A DNA stretch of 64,000 bases, taken from contig JAQJVL010002201.1 of assembly GCA_035578905.1 (NCBI GenBank), positions 50,781-114,780 of the forward strand, written 5' to 3'. Origin of the DNA: Stictocephala bisonia (taxonomy: Eukaryota > Arthropoda > Insecta > Hemiptera > Membracidae). Shown here in pieces: positions 11,650-24,601 of this stretch. Position 1 is the first letter of the stretch; the number at the start of each line of letters is the position of its first letter. The notes under the pieces are model-generated. The model was not told the DNA's origin and ran no database searches. It saw nothing but the letters and a program-made list of their open reading frames with translations. The position numbers and the translations under genes are program-made.

Positions 11650-11880
11650 TACATTTAGTAATACGTTAGTAGATAGATACTGTTCTGTGAGTGGTCTACG
11701 GCGTCTAGACTTTGAGCCTGGGTTAGAGATAGCGTTTGTTTAAATCCGGCACTAGACAGAAGATTTATCAGTAATATTCACCTTCTACTGTACTGGTTCG
11801 CCCCTTACTCTGTCTAAGTTCCTCACACAGTCTATGGGAATGGAGAGCGCAAGGTTAAGAAATAAATCGGCCTCTTCTTA
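11650..11880 (+). mobile_element. tRNA-derived SINE
   Basis: GTGGTCTACGGCGTCTAGAC followed about 30 nt later by GTTTAAATCCGGCACTAGAC reads as a tRNA-like A box and B box (consensus GGTTCAAATCC). A tRNA-unrelated body follows (CTGGTTCGCCCCTTACTC, ATGGGAATGGAGAGCGCAAG), ending near AATAAATCGGCC. It is distinct from the SINE family at 5.8, 58.5 and 60.9 kb. It lies in intron 3 of the tubulin gene, antisense to transcription. Confidence 0.65.
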
Positions 11881-11985
11881 AAAATTAACTGAGCTTTCCC
11901 TACATAAAATATTCTTTATACTTGTGGAGTTTCCTTCCATACATTTATTTTATGAATCCAAACATAAAATTTTTCTCCAAAATCA

Positions 11986-14104
<2,119 letters not shown>

Positions 14105-14108
<4 letters not shown>

Positions 14109-14798
14109 CCCTTAAAACGCTGAGCAATTTTCTGTAATTTTTCAATTAACGCTTAATTTTCTTGAATATATATAATTTTAGTTTTTGTAAAGTTATATTT
14201 TTTTTATCTAAACCAGGATAGTACAATGTAAAAAAAAAAAAAATAATGATATACAATATACAATACATATATAACTCAATATACAATATACTCAATAACA
14301 AGATATACAATATAACTCAATAAGACAACAGATTATGTACACAAAATAAACACTATTTACTACAAAAATAAAACTAGACGTCACAATGAAAAATATAGAG
14401 TGAATTCGAAATAATAAACTTTGTTTACACACTAGAGGTTAGTACAATGCACGAGACAGACAACAAATAACTGCAGACTGACGAGCGCCAGCCGGTCGCC
14501 GCGTCATGTGACTAGCAGATGCGTATATATTCGCTGCGAGCGCTAGCGGTTACCTCGACAGAGTCAATAATGAATGAAAACTTCATATTATTTACATTCG
14601 TTGCTTAGTAACCAGTCCAAAGGTGTCGAAAATGAATAATAACCTCAAAATAGTCTTGACCTTGAATCTTAGAACTCGCTACGTTGTATTAGGCCTGTTC
14701 TAAGATTATTGTTATCAGCTCGCGAAATATTACGTATAACGCGTTACGGGCAATTGTAAACATGCGTATATATACGGATGCCGCGTTTTAAGGGTTAA
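14105..14798. mobile_element. piggyBac-type MITE
   Basis: TTAA at 14,105-14,108 and 14,795-14,798 flank a 686-bp non-coding element (14,109-14,794) whose ends are CCCTTAAAACGC and its exact complement. TTAA duplication plus CCC termini is the piggyBac signature. A GC-rich core (14,480-14,560) and two similar ATGCGTATATAT blocks lie inside. No transposase frame. Confidence 0.88.
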
Positions 14799-15320
14799 AT
14801 TTTGAAGAGAATGATACCAATTTCAACTTTCTATGAGCATTGTTGCCTGATTTAACGCCTATTTAAAGTACAAGCGCGAGGTCAAAATCAGTACTTTTTA
14901 GCGTATTAGAGCCATGATAGCTAAAAAACTAAGAGCTTAAAAATCTAAAATTTTGGATTTTTAATAGTCTTACTGAATACTATTAGTAGACAAAAAATCA
15001 TCAAAATCCAAAAGGTCAACATTAATTTTTTATTGGTTGATTTTATATGGAATTTACCCCCTTTAAATATTATAAAACTATTTTAAAATATAATCATATG
15101 AAATATGACAAATGATGACTATTACTATTTTAATAAAGGTTATCAAACAATCAGAAGATAAAAACCAGTGTATTCAATTTTAAGTTGCAATCTATACTGA
15201 TGTGGAGTGAGACTTCACGCATGTCTTGGCATTTTAAGTGTCCACGCGTGTGATGGAGGGTTAATTGATACCACCAGTGATGCAGGGTGACACATCACCA
15301 CTACTCCAATGGGTTAATAT
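14799..15320. other. Unassigned intronic sequence with piggyBac-like right ends
   Basis: No gene. GATGGAGGGTTAA at 15,252-15,264 and CAATGGGTTAA at 15,307-15,317 look like right ends of piggyBac-type elements, but no convincing left partner was found. Confidence 0.35.
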
Positions 15321-15324
15321 TTTA

Positions 15325-16760
15325 AAAAACACCATTGAGCAAAGTAACATACAGATTGATAATAAAAATAAACCATTAAATAAATTACAACCTTGGATGG
15401 TTGTTTTAAAATTAAAAAAAACAGCATTTTTAAATTAGTAAAATAACACCCTAATAATGAACAGCTAAAATCTTATTATAAAATTTATAAAAATAAACTG
15501 CACAAAGAAATCAAACACTTAAAAGATAACTATTATAAGCAAAGGTTTGACAGATGTACAGGCAATTGAAAGGGTATTTGGGATACATTGAACGAAGTAA
15601 CCGGTCAATTAAATAAGGGTAAAGATAAAGGAATTAAATTAGAAATTAATGACCAAATGGTTGGTCTTAAATGGTTAATGGCCAAGTGGTTAAATTAATG
15701 GTCTCAATTTAAATAATGTGGATATTTCTGAGGAACTTTCTTCATTACAAAAAAAGATTTGTTTAGCAAGAAAAATCAAGTTATAACAATGTTTATTGAT
15801 GAAGTCTAACCGGATGAATTGATTTCAGTTATTAATTCTTTAAAGAACAATACTTCTCCTGGAATTGATGTAATTAATTCTAAATTAATAAAATCACTTC
15901 CTCCAATATTTTGAGTGTTCTGTTATTTATAATTAATTTAAGTTTTTCAAGTGGTAGATTTCGAGATTCCCTAAAAAAATGCAATTGTTATACCAATAAT
16001 CAAGAGTGGTTCAAAGTCAAAATGCAATAATTATCGTCCAATATAATTACTGTCATGCTTTTCTAAGATCTTTCAAAAAATAATGAAGAACAAATTAGTG
16101 TAAAATTTCTAGAAAATGCAATTTTTTTTGTACAAAACAATTTAGATTCAGAGCTGGTATGAATACAATTTGCTTTGTTGAATTTTATGACTGTTAAATA
16201 TGATGGCCTAAATGAATGTACGTGTTAGTGGTCTTTCATTTGGATATAAGGAAGGCATTTGATACAGTGGATCACAGAATTCTATTGGAAAAGCTAATCG
16301 CACTTCTCTGCGCTTTCCCATCAAAAATATAGAAATTTTTAGCCTAAAGGCGAATCTCAAAAATTTGCTAACAGTCTAAAAATCTAGCCTGACTGCAGTT
16401 CTCGGCGCTTGCCCGCCAAAAATATAGAAATTTTTAGCCTAAAGATGAATTTAGAAAATCTGATAACAGGCTAAAAATCTAGCTAAGAAACATATCACTG
16501 GGCTTGCCCGGCAAATGTACAAATATTTAGCCTAAAGTAGAAAAAATGCTAACAGGCTAACTCTAGCCCAATCGGGGAGCTCGGCACTTGCCCGCCAAAT
16601 ATAAAAATCTATGACAGTGGTATTAGAGGGGTGGCATTGACTGGTTTGAGAACTATTTATTTCATAGGAAACTGTGCAAGGGTAAACCTGGTTTTAAGTG
16701 AAATAGGGGTAATTAAAAGTGGGATGCCTCAAGGATCTGAGTTAGGTGCAATATTTTTCA
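15325..16760 (+). mobile_element. LINE-B, 5' portion (RT fingers/palm, degraded)
   Basis: Frame-shifted plus-strand segments read as the linker and reverse transcriptase of a jockey/CR1-like LINE: KIYKNKLHKEIKHLKDNYY, GIWDTLNEVTGQLNKG, then LDIRKAFDTVDHRILLEKL near 16,245-16,300. After a tandem-repeat insertion it continues as GMPQGSELGAIFFI up to 16,760. There a Helitron interrupts it; the RT continues at 19,270 with the catalytic FADD box. The host gene is the tubulin, which lies on the opposite strand. Confidence 0.75.
16305..16612. repeat. Tandem repeat, about 3 x 105 bp, inside LINE-B
   Basis: Three diverged units each contain GCTTGCCCGCC, AATATAGAAATTTTTAGCC and a GCTAACAGGCTAAAAATCT-like block. 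They interrupt the LINE RT between its DTVDH motif and the MPQGS motif. The units may be a small satellite-like insertion. Confidence 0.65.
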
Positions 16761-16771
16761 TCTTCTATAAA

Positions 16772-17678
16772 CGAGGTACAGTAAAAAAGTTCCTGGAATC
16801 GATGTCCAGACACACAGCGTCGTTGTCGGTGGGAATTCTGTTGTCTATCGACTAGTACTACTCCTGGAGAAGGAATATAGGTAGTGCAAGTATCGCCCAG
16901 CCGCCATTGTTCTCAAGTGGAGAGCACTTATTGTGTATTGTAGCTTTGTGAAAATTGATTTAATGAACAGCTAAAAAACATAAAATTTGGCGTTATACTT
17001 CAAAAGTCATCTTCTGGAACATTTAAAATGTCAATTCAAGCATACGAAATTAAGGCGATGAAGTAATGCCAATTTTACAAAAGGCACAAACGTTTTCATG
17101 AAGGTCGCATAAAAATTAAAGATTACTCTCGTAGTGGACACCAACTGCAACCACAGATGACAACATTGAGCGAGTTCGGCAAACTTTCCATGCAAACTGA
17201 AGAATAACAATTGATCACACTTAAGGTAAATTTAGCACACAAAAGTTCTTAAGCGATTATGATATGCCATTAGGAGGAAACAGCTTGAAAACTGAGCAGA
17301 AAACAATTGGTTTTTGCTGCATGACGATACCCCTGCGTATCGATTCTTGTTAATCTTTCACGTAAATACCCAGTGAAAGACGGCTTTACCACGTTAGTAC
17401 ATACTTGCTTGACCTCATGCCGGCCGATTTCTTCTTGTTAACAAGGTGAAAACATCAATTAAAAGAAATCGACTTGCAGGTGCTAAAGCTGTCAGAAAAA
17501 AATGTGATAAGTATTGGAATGCATTTTAAAAAATAAGTGTTTTGACTGTCTGTATGATCGTAGGAACAAGTGTCTTGTTGTAGGAGAAAAGTATTTTGAA
17601 GGGAAATAGAGTTTAAGTTTTTATCTTTGTCCAATAAACATATTTCAATCAATTCTGGCAACTTTTTGACTTTCCTCG
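16772..17678 (+). mobile_element. Decayed mariner with internally deleted transposase
   Basis: Terminal repeats CGAGGTACAGTAAAAAAGTT and the complement of AACTTTTTGACTTTCCTCG face each other; TA follows the right end and AA (probably mutated TA) precedes the left. Inside are shredded transposase pieces (KRFHEGRIKIKDYSRSG, LHDDTPAY) with many stops. It sits inside the 5' tip of the surrounding Helitron. Confidence 0.8.
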
Positions 17679-17904
17679 TATGTATAAAAGGCAAAGCCCT
17701 GGATGACTCACTCACTCATCACTAATTCTCCAACTTCCCATGTATGTAAATGTTGTAAATTGTTTCTGTAGGTTTTAAATAGGACAACTTAAGTATTTTC
17801 ATCTTGATAAACTACCCCTAAAAGACTCCATAAGGATAACATTGGGTTAATTTTAGTAAATTAGTAACAGCTTTTTTGTAAATAAACACGTGTATTTTGT
17901 ATGT

Positions 17905-18940
17905 TTAACCCTATATACGCCATGTATATTACCTTAAAACGCTACGCGATTTTGATGGTTTCGTAAGGGTTTTTTAAAAAAATCATAAAAATGTATTCCC
18001 ATCCCCTAAATATAGAGTGCTGCATATCATTTTGTTCAAAAAGATACAAATAATTAGAAGGAATATAAATTAGCACTTACCAATGAAGTTGGTTCATGTA
18101 GTATCTTCGGAAAAGTTGAAAAGTAAATTTTTCAAACAAATTTTCTAAGTTTGGACACATATAAGTCAACCATCAATAATGTAGCACAATTTTCACTAAT
18201 GTACAAAAGTTGCAGAATCTTAACAGGAATAAAAATGTATATACACAATAGTAGATAAACCAAAGGTAAAATTGAAAAATGTCAAAAAAAAGGAACTTAT
18301 ACACAAATGTTTGGGGGTCATGTCATGTCAAGTCAGTAATGTCACTGTTGTCACTTATATTTCCGTCATTTAATTCATCAAAAACACCCCGAATAGCACT
18401 ACTACGTGATAATTCACTCATTTTTGAATAAAATCAGTGCAAAACACACGCAAAACACGCACACAAAAAAAAGGAACTATATACAAAAGTTTTTGGGAGC
18501 ATGTCATGTCAAGTCAGTAATGTCACTGTTGTCACTTATATTTCCGTCATTTAATTCATCAAAAACACCCCGAATAGCACTACTACGTGATAATTCACTC
18601 ATTTTTGAATAAAAAAAGTGCAAAACACGCACACTAACACATTGTTTTGTCGATCAACAAAGAACACAAACAAACTGGATTGGAGAGATGACTTAGCAAC
18701 ATATGCATCAACTGTTCATGTCTACCAACATCGTCTGAGTGAAAAATAAAAAGATATGTTGCGTTATATACATGTAATAGACGTTTATGTTCAAAACGGT
18801 ATGCAATATGTGTGAAACAAATGCGTAATAACCGCGCTAATAAATAAATGTAAGCGCGCGCGAAATGCGTCTCGAGACGATGGCGCTTGAGCAACACAAT
18901 AATGCATCTCGATCGAGACGCGTGGCGCGTGGAGGGTTAA
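17905..18940 (-). mobile_element. piggyBac deletion derivative with duplicated transposase start
   Basis: TTAA at 17,905-17,908 and 18,937-18,940 flank CCCTATATACGCCA and its partner TGGCGCGTGGAGGG. A 181-bp unit is tandemly duplicated (about 18,280-18,640). Each copy encodes on the minus strand a short frame (18,421-18,323 and 18,602-18,504) beginning MSELSRSSAIRGVFDELN, an acidic start like that of piggyBac transposases, ending in a stop after 32 residues. The catalytic domain is gone. Confidence 0.8.
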
Positions 18941-19269
18941 CATAGTATTATTGATCCCACAGAGAGCTGCCCTGTGATGCTTTTTTAATATTATACTATG
19001 AATGTAATCTCCAGCTGTTAAACAAAAACAAATGAAATGAACATGTTTGAAATAGGCTTAGTAATATCATTAGGTATTTATAATAATAAATATGTAGCAA
19101 TTTAAGTAATGAAAGTGAAATACTGTAAATAAATTTATTATTGTGATCTTACGTTTTAAAGTTAGTCTATTATTTGTAGTTAAAAGTCGCACGGAGAGGC
19201 CGCAGGCTGCGGTGTATCAAGCGCAGCAAGCGTCAAGGTTGACACAAAGTGAGCAGGTATGTCCCCTAG

Positions 19270-19757
19270 TAATATATATAAAAGATCTCTGTAATAGAAA
19301 ATTTTAAGTCAAATTAAACTCATTTGCTGATGACAGTACTTTGTTATATAAAAAAAGATTGGATCTCAATACAAGCTATGAAAAACGAGCTTAATGAACT
19401 TCAGTGGTGGTTCACAAGGAATAGAATGTTATTAAGAGGAGAAAAAATAAAAAAAAATAGTAGTCTTAAAAATAGTATTGAATTTTGTTGTAATATTAGG
19501 TTTAAATGTCCAGACTGTCTAAGTAAGAATACTTCTTTTAATTTAAAATGTGTTGTTGTATATAAAACTAATGATATAAAATATTTGGGCCTCATCTAAC
19601 TTGGGGGATTCATACTACAAGATTAAAAGAGGTATTTTCATTTTTTAAAAGACTTATGCAATAATCAAATTTTTTGAATTCTGTACTTTGCTCCGATCAA
19701 AGCAAAATTGATTATGGTACAGTATTTTGGGGAAATAGTTATGAATCCTATATTTCA
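19270..19757 (+). mobile_element. LINE-B, 3' continuation with FADD box
   Basis: The frame resumes with IYIKDLC and reaches NSFADDSTLLYKK, the RT catalytic motif, then runs into stops with recognisable TWGIHTTRLKEVFSFFKRL and YGTVFWGNS. It ends where Penelope-like sequence begins near 19,757. Confidence 0.75.
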
Positions 19758-21440
19758 GGTTATGTAAAAGGGCACTGGGCCAGGAATTAGTATATTGGAC
19801 AGATAGTACATCAGCAAACTTGCCTTAGAAGACAAGTTCACTAACACCATAGTAGTAACATACACAAAATAAACACATAATCACACAAATTGTCAATGCC
19901 ACTGGTACTTTCTTCTGGTGAGTAAAGAGATAGAGACTGACATTGCTTCCACTATTGCTGGATGGATGGCTGTGGTGGGGGTGTTTAGTGGTGGGAGTTG
20001 TACACCCATAGAGCAACACTCGGGTATTGATTCAGTTTTTATTATTATATATTAAGTTTGCTGATGGGGAAGGGATTGAGGGGAAGTGGTCTATCTTATG
20101 TTCAGATTAGGTGGGTAACGGGATTTTTTTTATCCGTTAGTGAGCCAATTCCATTTCTCCGGAGTTGGGAACTATTGGCATGGGAAGGAAGGGACTTGAT
20201 TACTTTAGTGGTTTAACACTGATCAAAATTTTGGTTGTGGAGAAGAGTATGGGCAGAGACAGGTTTTTCAGGATTTTGGACTTTGCAATCATGTCTATGG
20301 CCATTCATACGTTTTCAAAGGGTTTCACTGGTAAGGCCGATACACTGAGCAGGACATTGCTGGCACTGGAGTTGATAAATTAGATTGGTGGAATCACAGG
20401 AGGGGTTTCCAGTTATCTTGCAGATTAAGGAGGTAGTGGAGCTGGTAAAAGATGTGGCTGGGAGATGAATAGGGCAGGTTTTGCAAGATTTCTTGTTACA
20501 AGGATTAGAACCGAGTGGTTGCTGGTCTTTAGGACAGGTCAGGATGTTGGGATCACTAACTTAGCTTAGGCCAGGATTTGGCGGAGAATTTTGCTTTTTC
20601 TGAAAGTCACAGTAGGGGGGTTTTCAAGGAGATCTTTGGTGTGGGGGAAAGCTTTTAAGATGTTGAAGCCATCTTTCAGAATTTGGTTGAGTTTCTGTAG
20701 GCCATGGTGGTAATTAGTGACAAGGGGTAAGCATTGGAAACTACTTCTGGTTTGGGGTTGGTTTTGGGACAGGTCTAACGGATTTGGTTTTTAATAAGGT
20801 TGGTAGGGTAACCTCTCTTTTGGAATGCACTGACAAGTTGGTTATTGTATTTATTTAGGTTCCTGGGAGAGGAAATGATACGTTTGGCACAGGTGGCTAG
20901 GCTATAGGGTAGGGAGCGTTTAGTGTTGTGGGGGTGACAGCTGGTATAGTGAAGGTATTGTTGTTTATTGGTAGGTTTGATGTAAATATCAGTTTGAAGG
21001 ACATCGTCCTCCAATCCAATTTCAACATCAAGGAAGACTATGCATTCAGAAGAGGATTGCCAGGTGAAATTCAGGGATGAAAAGTTTTGTAGGCTTTGAA
21101 GAAAGGTTTCAAGATTGGTTTCGGAGTTAGTCCAAATCATGAAAATATCCGTAGAGGGGTTGGACGTAGCCAGCAGAGGGGTTGGACGGGTTGCTTTTGA
21201 ATGAAAGTTTTCTCCAATTTCCCCATGAACAGGTTGGCATAGGAAGGGGCCATGCAGGTGGATAGCGGTATCCTTGATCTGGAGGTAGTTGATGCCAGAA
21301 CTTTGGAAGTGGTTTTTTTCAAGGATGAATTGAGTCGCCTGAACAAGGAAGGAAGTGCTAGGTTTGGTGTTAAGAGGGCGTGTATTAAGGAAATACTCAA
21401 TAGCAGCTATGCCATAAGCTATGGATGGAATTAGCACACC
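19757..21440 (-). mobile_element. Penelope-like retroelement copy A (RT and GIY-YIG, 5'-truncated)
   Basis: On the minus strand 21,440-20,775 encodes [25 protein letters not shown], a [17 protein letters not shown] block, DIFMIWTNSETNLETFLQSL and VFLDVEIGLEDDVLQTDIY, then PTNKQQYLHYTSCHP. A degraded GIY-YIG nuclease follows (about 20,580-20,160, matching copies B and C). The 3' end (TGCCCTTTTAC, about 19,760) matches the other copies. A roughly 358-bp insertion (19,788-20,145) splits the 3' tail. Stops and an internal deletion of the RT catalytic region leave it inactive. Confidence 0.85.
19905..20145 (+). repeat. Inverted repeat, left arm flanking Penelope copy A
   Basis: Shares GAGACTGACAT, GGGGGTGTTTAGTGGT, ATAGAGCAACACTCGGGTAT, TTTGCTGATGGGGAAGGG and GTGGTCTATCTTATGTTCAG with the complement of 21,432-21,660. 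Both arms end in AATTCC at the junction with Penelope sequence. Confidence 0.85.
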
Positions 21441-21660
21441 AATGGATAACAAAATCCCGTGACCCACCTAATCTGAACATAAGATAGACCACTTCCCTTC
21501 AACCCCTTCCCCATCAGCAAACTTCATATATACTAACTGATAAAAACTGAACCAATACCCGAGTGTTGCTCTATGGATGTATAATCCCAACCACTAAACA
21601 CCCCCACTACAGCCACCTACCCAGCAATAATGGAAGCCATGTCAGTCTCCCTCTCCCTCC
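21432..21660 (-). repeat. Inverted repeat, right arm flanking Penelope copy A
   Basis: Partner of 19,905-20,145, about 85 percent alike by eye. It abuts the truncated 5' end of the Penelope coding region, where copy B instead continues into upstream RT sequence. Confidence 0.85.
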
Positions 21661-22239
21661 CTCAACAAAAATAAAATATATGAAATAATTTAAATAGTAA
21701 AAATATATACCAAAATTGTATCAATTTAGAATAATAGTGGTGAGTTTTCAAATGTTCCTGGCTCATTATTAACACTTTGAAGCCTAAGCCCGAAGATAGA
21801 TCGGGCGACGCAAACTGGCGTACTCGCCGACGCCCGAGAATAGCTCGGGCGCCCATATCTAATTCATTATATCTTTATTATCGGCATATAATCGGGTTTA
21901 GGTCATCTGAATATGTCTTTTAGTTATCTGTTATTATATTTTATTGGTCTATTAATTTTTTTTATCTACATCTGGTCTTGGATAAATAATTATCGTAACA
22001 GCTGACGTTACGATAAACAGCTGATATAACGATAAACAGCTGATATAACGATTGTTTATGTTGTTATATTTTGCTATTATATTTATTATATGTTATTATA
22101 TTTAGCTTATATTATTATACTATTTATATTTAGCTTATGTTATTATATTTTATATTATTATATGTTATTATATTTAGCTATTTTTTGTTCTACATATTTT
22201 TGTACTTATTTGTAGCTTCTGTAAAAAATAAAAAAATGT
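21661..22239. repeat. AT-rich simple and short tandem repeats
   Basis: Three copies of a 19-bp AACAGCTGATATAACGATA-type unit occupy 21,997-22,055. TTATTATATTTAGCTTA-like imperfect repeats follow to about 22,190. At 21,785-21,855 two GC-rich short palindromes (around CCGAAGATAGATCGGGC and CCGAGAATAGCTCGGGC) follow a TTAA. Confidence 0.6.
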
Positions 22240-22530
22240 ACAACACCTAAAGTTTTGCCCATAACAAGAATACCTTTTGAATTTTTTATATATAAGCGTT
22301 CATAAGCATCTAATTGTTCTTTATTTTGAACTTCTTTTAGTAAATTACATTTTGTATAAAATTCTGGTTGAAATTGATGCAGTGTTTTGCTATTGCTGAT
22401 TTCTTCTCTTGATAATTTTTAAAATGATATTTGTGTTCTTTTAATCTTGTCGACATTTTTCTTTTGGTTTAACCAATATATTTTTTATTGCAACTGTCAC
22501 ATTTAACATTCATAAATTTCAGACTTTTCT
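22240..22530 (-). pseudogene. GIY-YIG endonuclease relic of a second retroelement lineage
   Basis: The minus strand encodes KCDSCNKKYIG, then RKMSTRLKEHKYHFKNYQEK and KEVQNKEQLDAYERLYIK across frame breaks. The C-x2-C pair followed by K-KYIGQT and R-KEH matches the GIY-YIG nuclease domain of Penelope-like or related retroelements. It differs from copies A-C. The rest of the element was not recognised. Confidence 0.6.
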
Positions 22531-23099
22531 TCATTTTTAATTTTGTCCTTAGTATTTCCAAGTATATATTTTAATTTTGATGTATATTTAAACAATAAAT
22601 TTACATTATATTTTAATAAATATTTTATTTACAATTGAAATAAATAAATGGTAACATTTCATTGCATTTCGATATAATTAAAGATATTTTGGATCTGAGA
22701 TAATTATATTTAAGTAGAAATCATTAGTCAAAATCTGAACGCAACAAAGTGTTATATGCAGTGAAGGAACCTCTACTCAGGCATTGCCTTATAGGCCCTA
22801 TTATTTTCTGTATTATTGTAAACAGAAAGTGTAAAGAGAAATATTGTATAAATAACGGAAAAAAATGTTTACGATTTACTCTTTTATACTTTCTTGCTTT
22901 ATGTTTAATAACAGAAAGGCTTTTTTGTCAGCCTTACAAATGAAATGATCTTTTATTCCTTTTAATATGATGTGAACTTGCTGCACAGAATAGAAATTAA
23001 AATAGGTAATTTCCTTTGTTTGTATTATTGTACTCTAATCTTAGTATAAATGATTCATTGAATTTGTATGTGCATTTAAGAAAATAAAGATGATTATTA
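22531..23099. other. Unassigned AT-rich intronic sequence
   Basis: No ORF with recognisable similarity; possible non-coding tail of the neighbouring relic. Confidence 0.35.
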
Positions 23100-24601
23100 T
23101 TAATTCTTATTGGACGATACATATTTGCGGTATTGTAGGAGGGTTTCTCAGGCTTCGGAATGAAAATAATCCTGGAGACCTCCCATGATAGTGGTATGAC
23201 ACCTGTGGCTAGGCTCGTTCTAAAGAGTGGCAACAGCCAGGGTATCAAAATTTCCTCACCTTTCTGCAAGGCAGGAAATATGTTAACAAGGGGTCTTGGA
23301 TGCTTGGAAAGACCTCAATGCCTATTGTACTCCCTGGTATGTAGACAGATCTAGCACAGCGCCAGTCCTCCTGGGAGGCCCGAGGGATCAAAGTCCCCCT
23401 CCTTTCCCCAGGGTCATTCTGGATAGCTGTTTAGTCTGGGTAGAGCCAGGAAAGTGAGCATTGAGTAAAACCTCAAGTGTCTTTTCTGGGCCGTCTGTTT
23501 GGGAACAGTCTTCTTTACAGACTGCCCCAACAGCGTTTATTGGGTTACAAGCCAAGATCTTGTGGATCTACGAGCAATCTGGGACACTGTCAATGTCCCT
23601 TCAAAAGTTCCTAAACAAATCCCTCTTGTCTTTGTGGATTGCTCTGTTGTAGTCGTTGAGAGCCCTTTTCCAGTTAACCGCATGTTTGCAAACATTACAG
23701 TCTTCGGACATTTTTCCTCAAGGCTTCAAGCTCTCAATTCCACCTACAGGCATTCTTGTTAGACTTTATCTCTGTCTCTGGACAGGCTTTGAAGTAAGAT
23801 ATCTTGTCAGCTGATTGTATCATGTCAGCTATACCATCTACATTCTCACCACACCCAAGATCAGGATGAGCTCTTCCTGGTATATATATCTCAGTCCATT
23901 CTTCTAGGATTTCTTACCAGCGCCTTAATGGGAGCTGTTCTAATCCAAAAGGAGATGTAGTTGAGATCCGACATGGATAGATTGTCCAACACGGTTCAAC
24001 CGTTTACTTTGCTAGGGTTGTCAAGGACCCCTGTTTGCAAATCTAGTTGGAAGTGGGCTAGTGGCCCCGATTCAATATCACTAAATTAGCTTCAGCTATA
24101 TAGTCTAACAGTGACTAACCTCTAGCATTGATGTTGGTACTCCCCCATGCAGTGTGATAGGTGTTGGCATACAACCCATCCACAAGTTGGTGACGTTGTT
24201 GCATCACTCTGTGATCTACGATCCTCCTCAACATAGGGGACGGAGAGAGCTCCTCGGAGTCGTAGGTCAGGTATACTATTGCCAACAAGATTCTGACGTC
24301 TCCATCACTTTTTGGCAGGTATACCTCTGTTACAGCTGTGTCCCTGGAACAAAGACCGGTCAGCTTTGGAAATCTGATGTCTCTTCTGATGAAGAGACAA
24401 GTCAGATTATTGTAGTCAGTTAGGTTATTGCAACTAACATCATACACCAAATTACCTTTAGCAGTGCCGAGCTCCATCACTCTCCCTCCAACGATCCATG
24501 GCTCTTGGATAAAGTTCATTCTTACATCGTCGGAGGATCTTCTGGAAGAACGTGGCTGTGGCCGCTCTTGAATGATGGAGGTTAATCTGTAGCACTGCCA
24601 T
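23100..24601 (-). pseudogene. ORF2 (endonuclease, partial RT) of LOA/R1-like element
   Basis: It starts at the ATG overlapping the ORF1 stop (MAVLQINLHHSRAATATFF, a typical opening), shifts frame before 24,519, then reads NFIQEPWIVGGRV, VYLPKSDGDV and ANTYHTAWGSTNINARG, the endonuclease. Past 24,115 there are many stops although DLQTGVLDNP, LDNLSMSDLNYISFWI and RNPRRMD remain. Similarity ends in early RT near 23,100. Confidence 0.8.

Larger units (their letters stand above)
16761..19269 (+). mobile_element. Non-autonomous Helitron carrying mariner and piggyBac insertions
   Basis: It begins TC after an A (16,760/16,761) and ends CTAG before a T (19,266-19,269/19,270), the canonical Helitron A|T insertion. 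Removing it rejoins the LINE-B RT as GAIFFI followed by IYIKDLC, an expected RT block, so the borders are precise. Its own sequence (16,761-16,769, 17,681-17,904 and 18,941-19,269) is split by a mariner and a piggyBac element. It matches the Helitron at 62,564-63,111 at the 5' end (GACTCACTCACTCATCACTA). Confidence 0.85.

Noticed and set aside
18634..18897. 87-residue minus-strand ORF in the piggyBac derivative
   Set aside because: Upstream of the transposase start, low similarity to anything recognised, likely chance.
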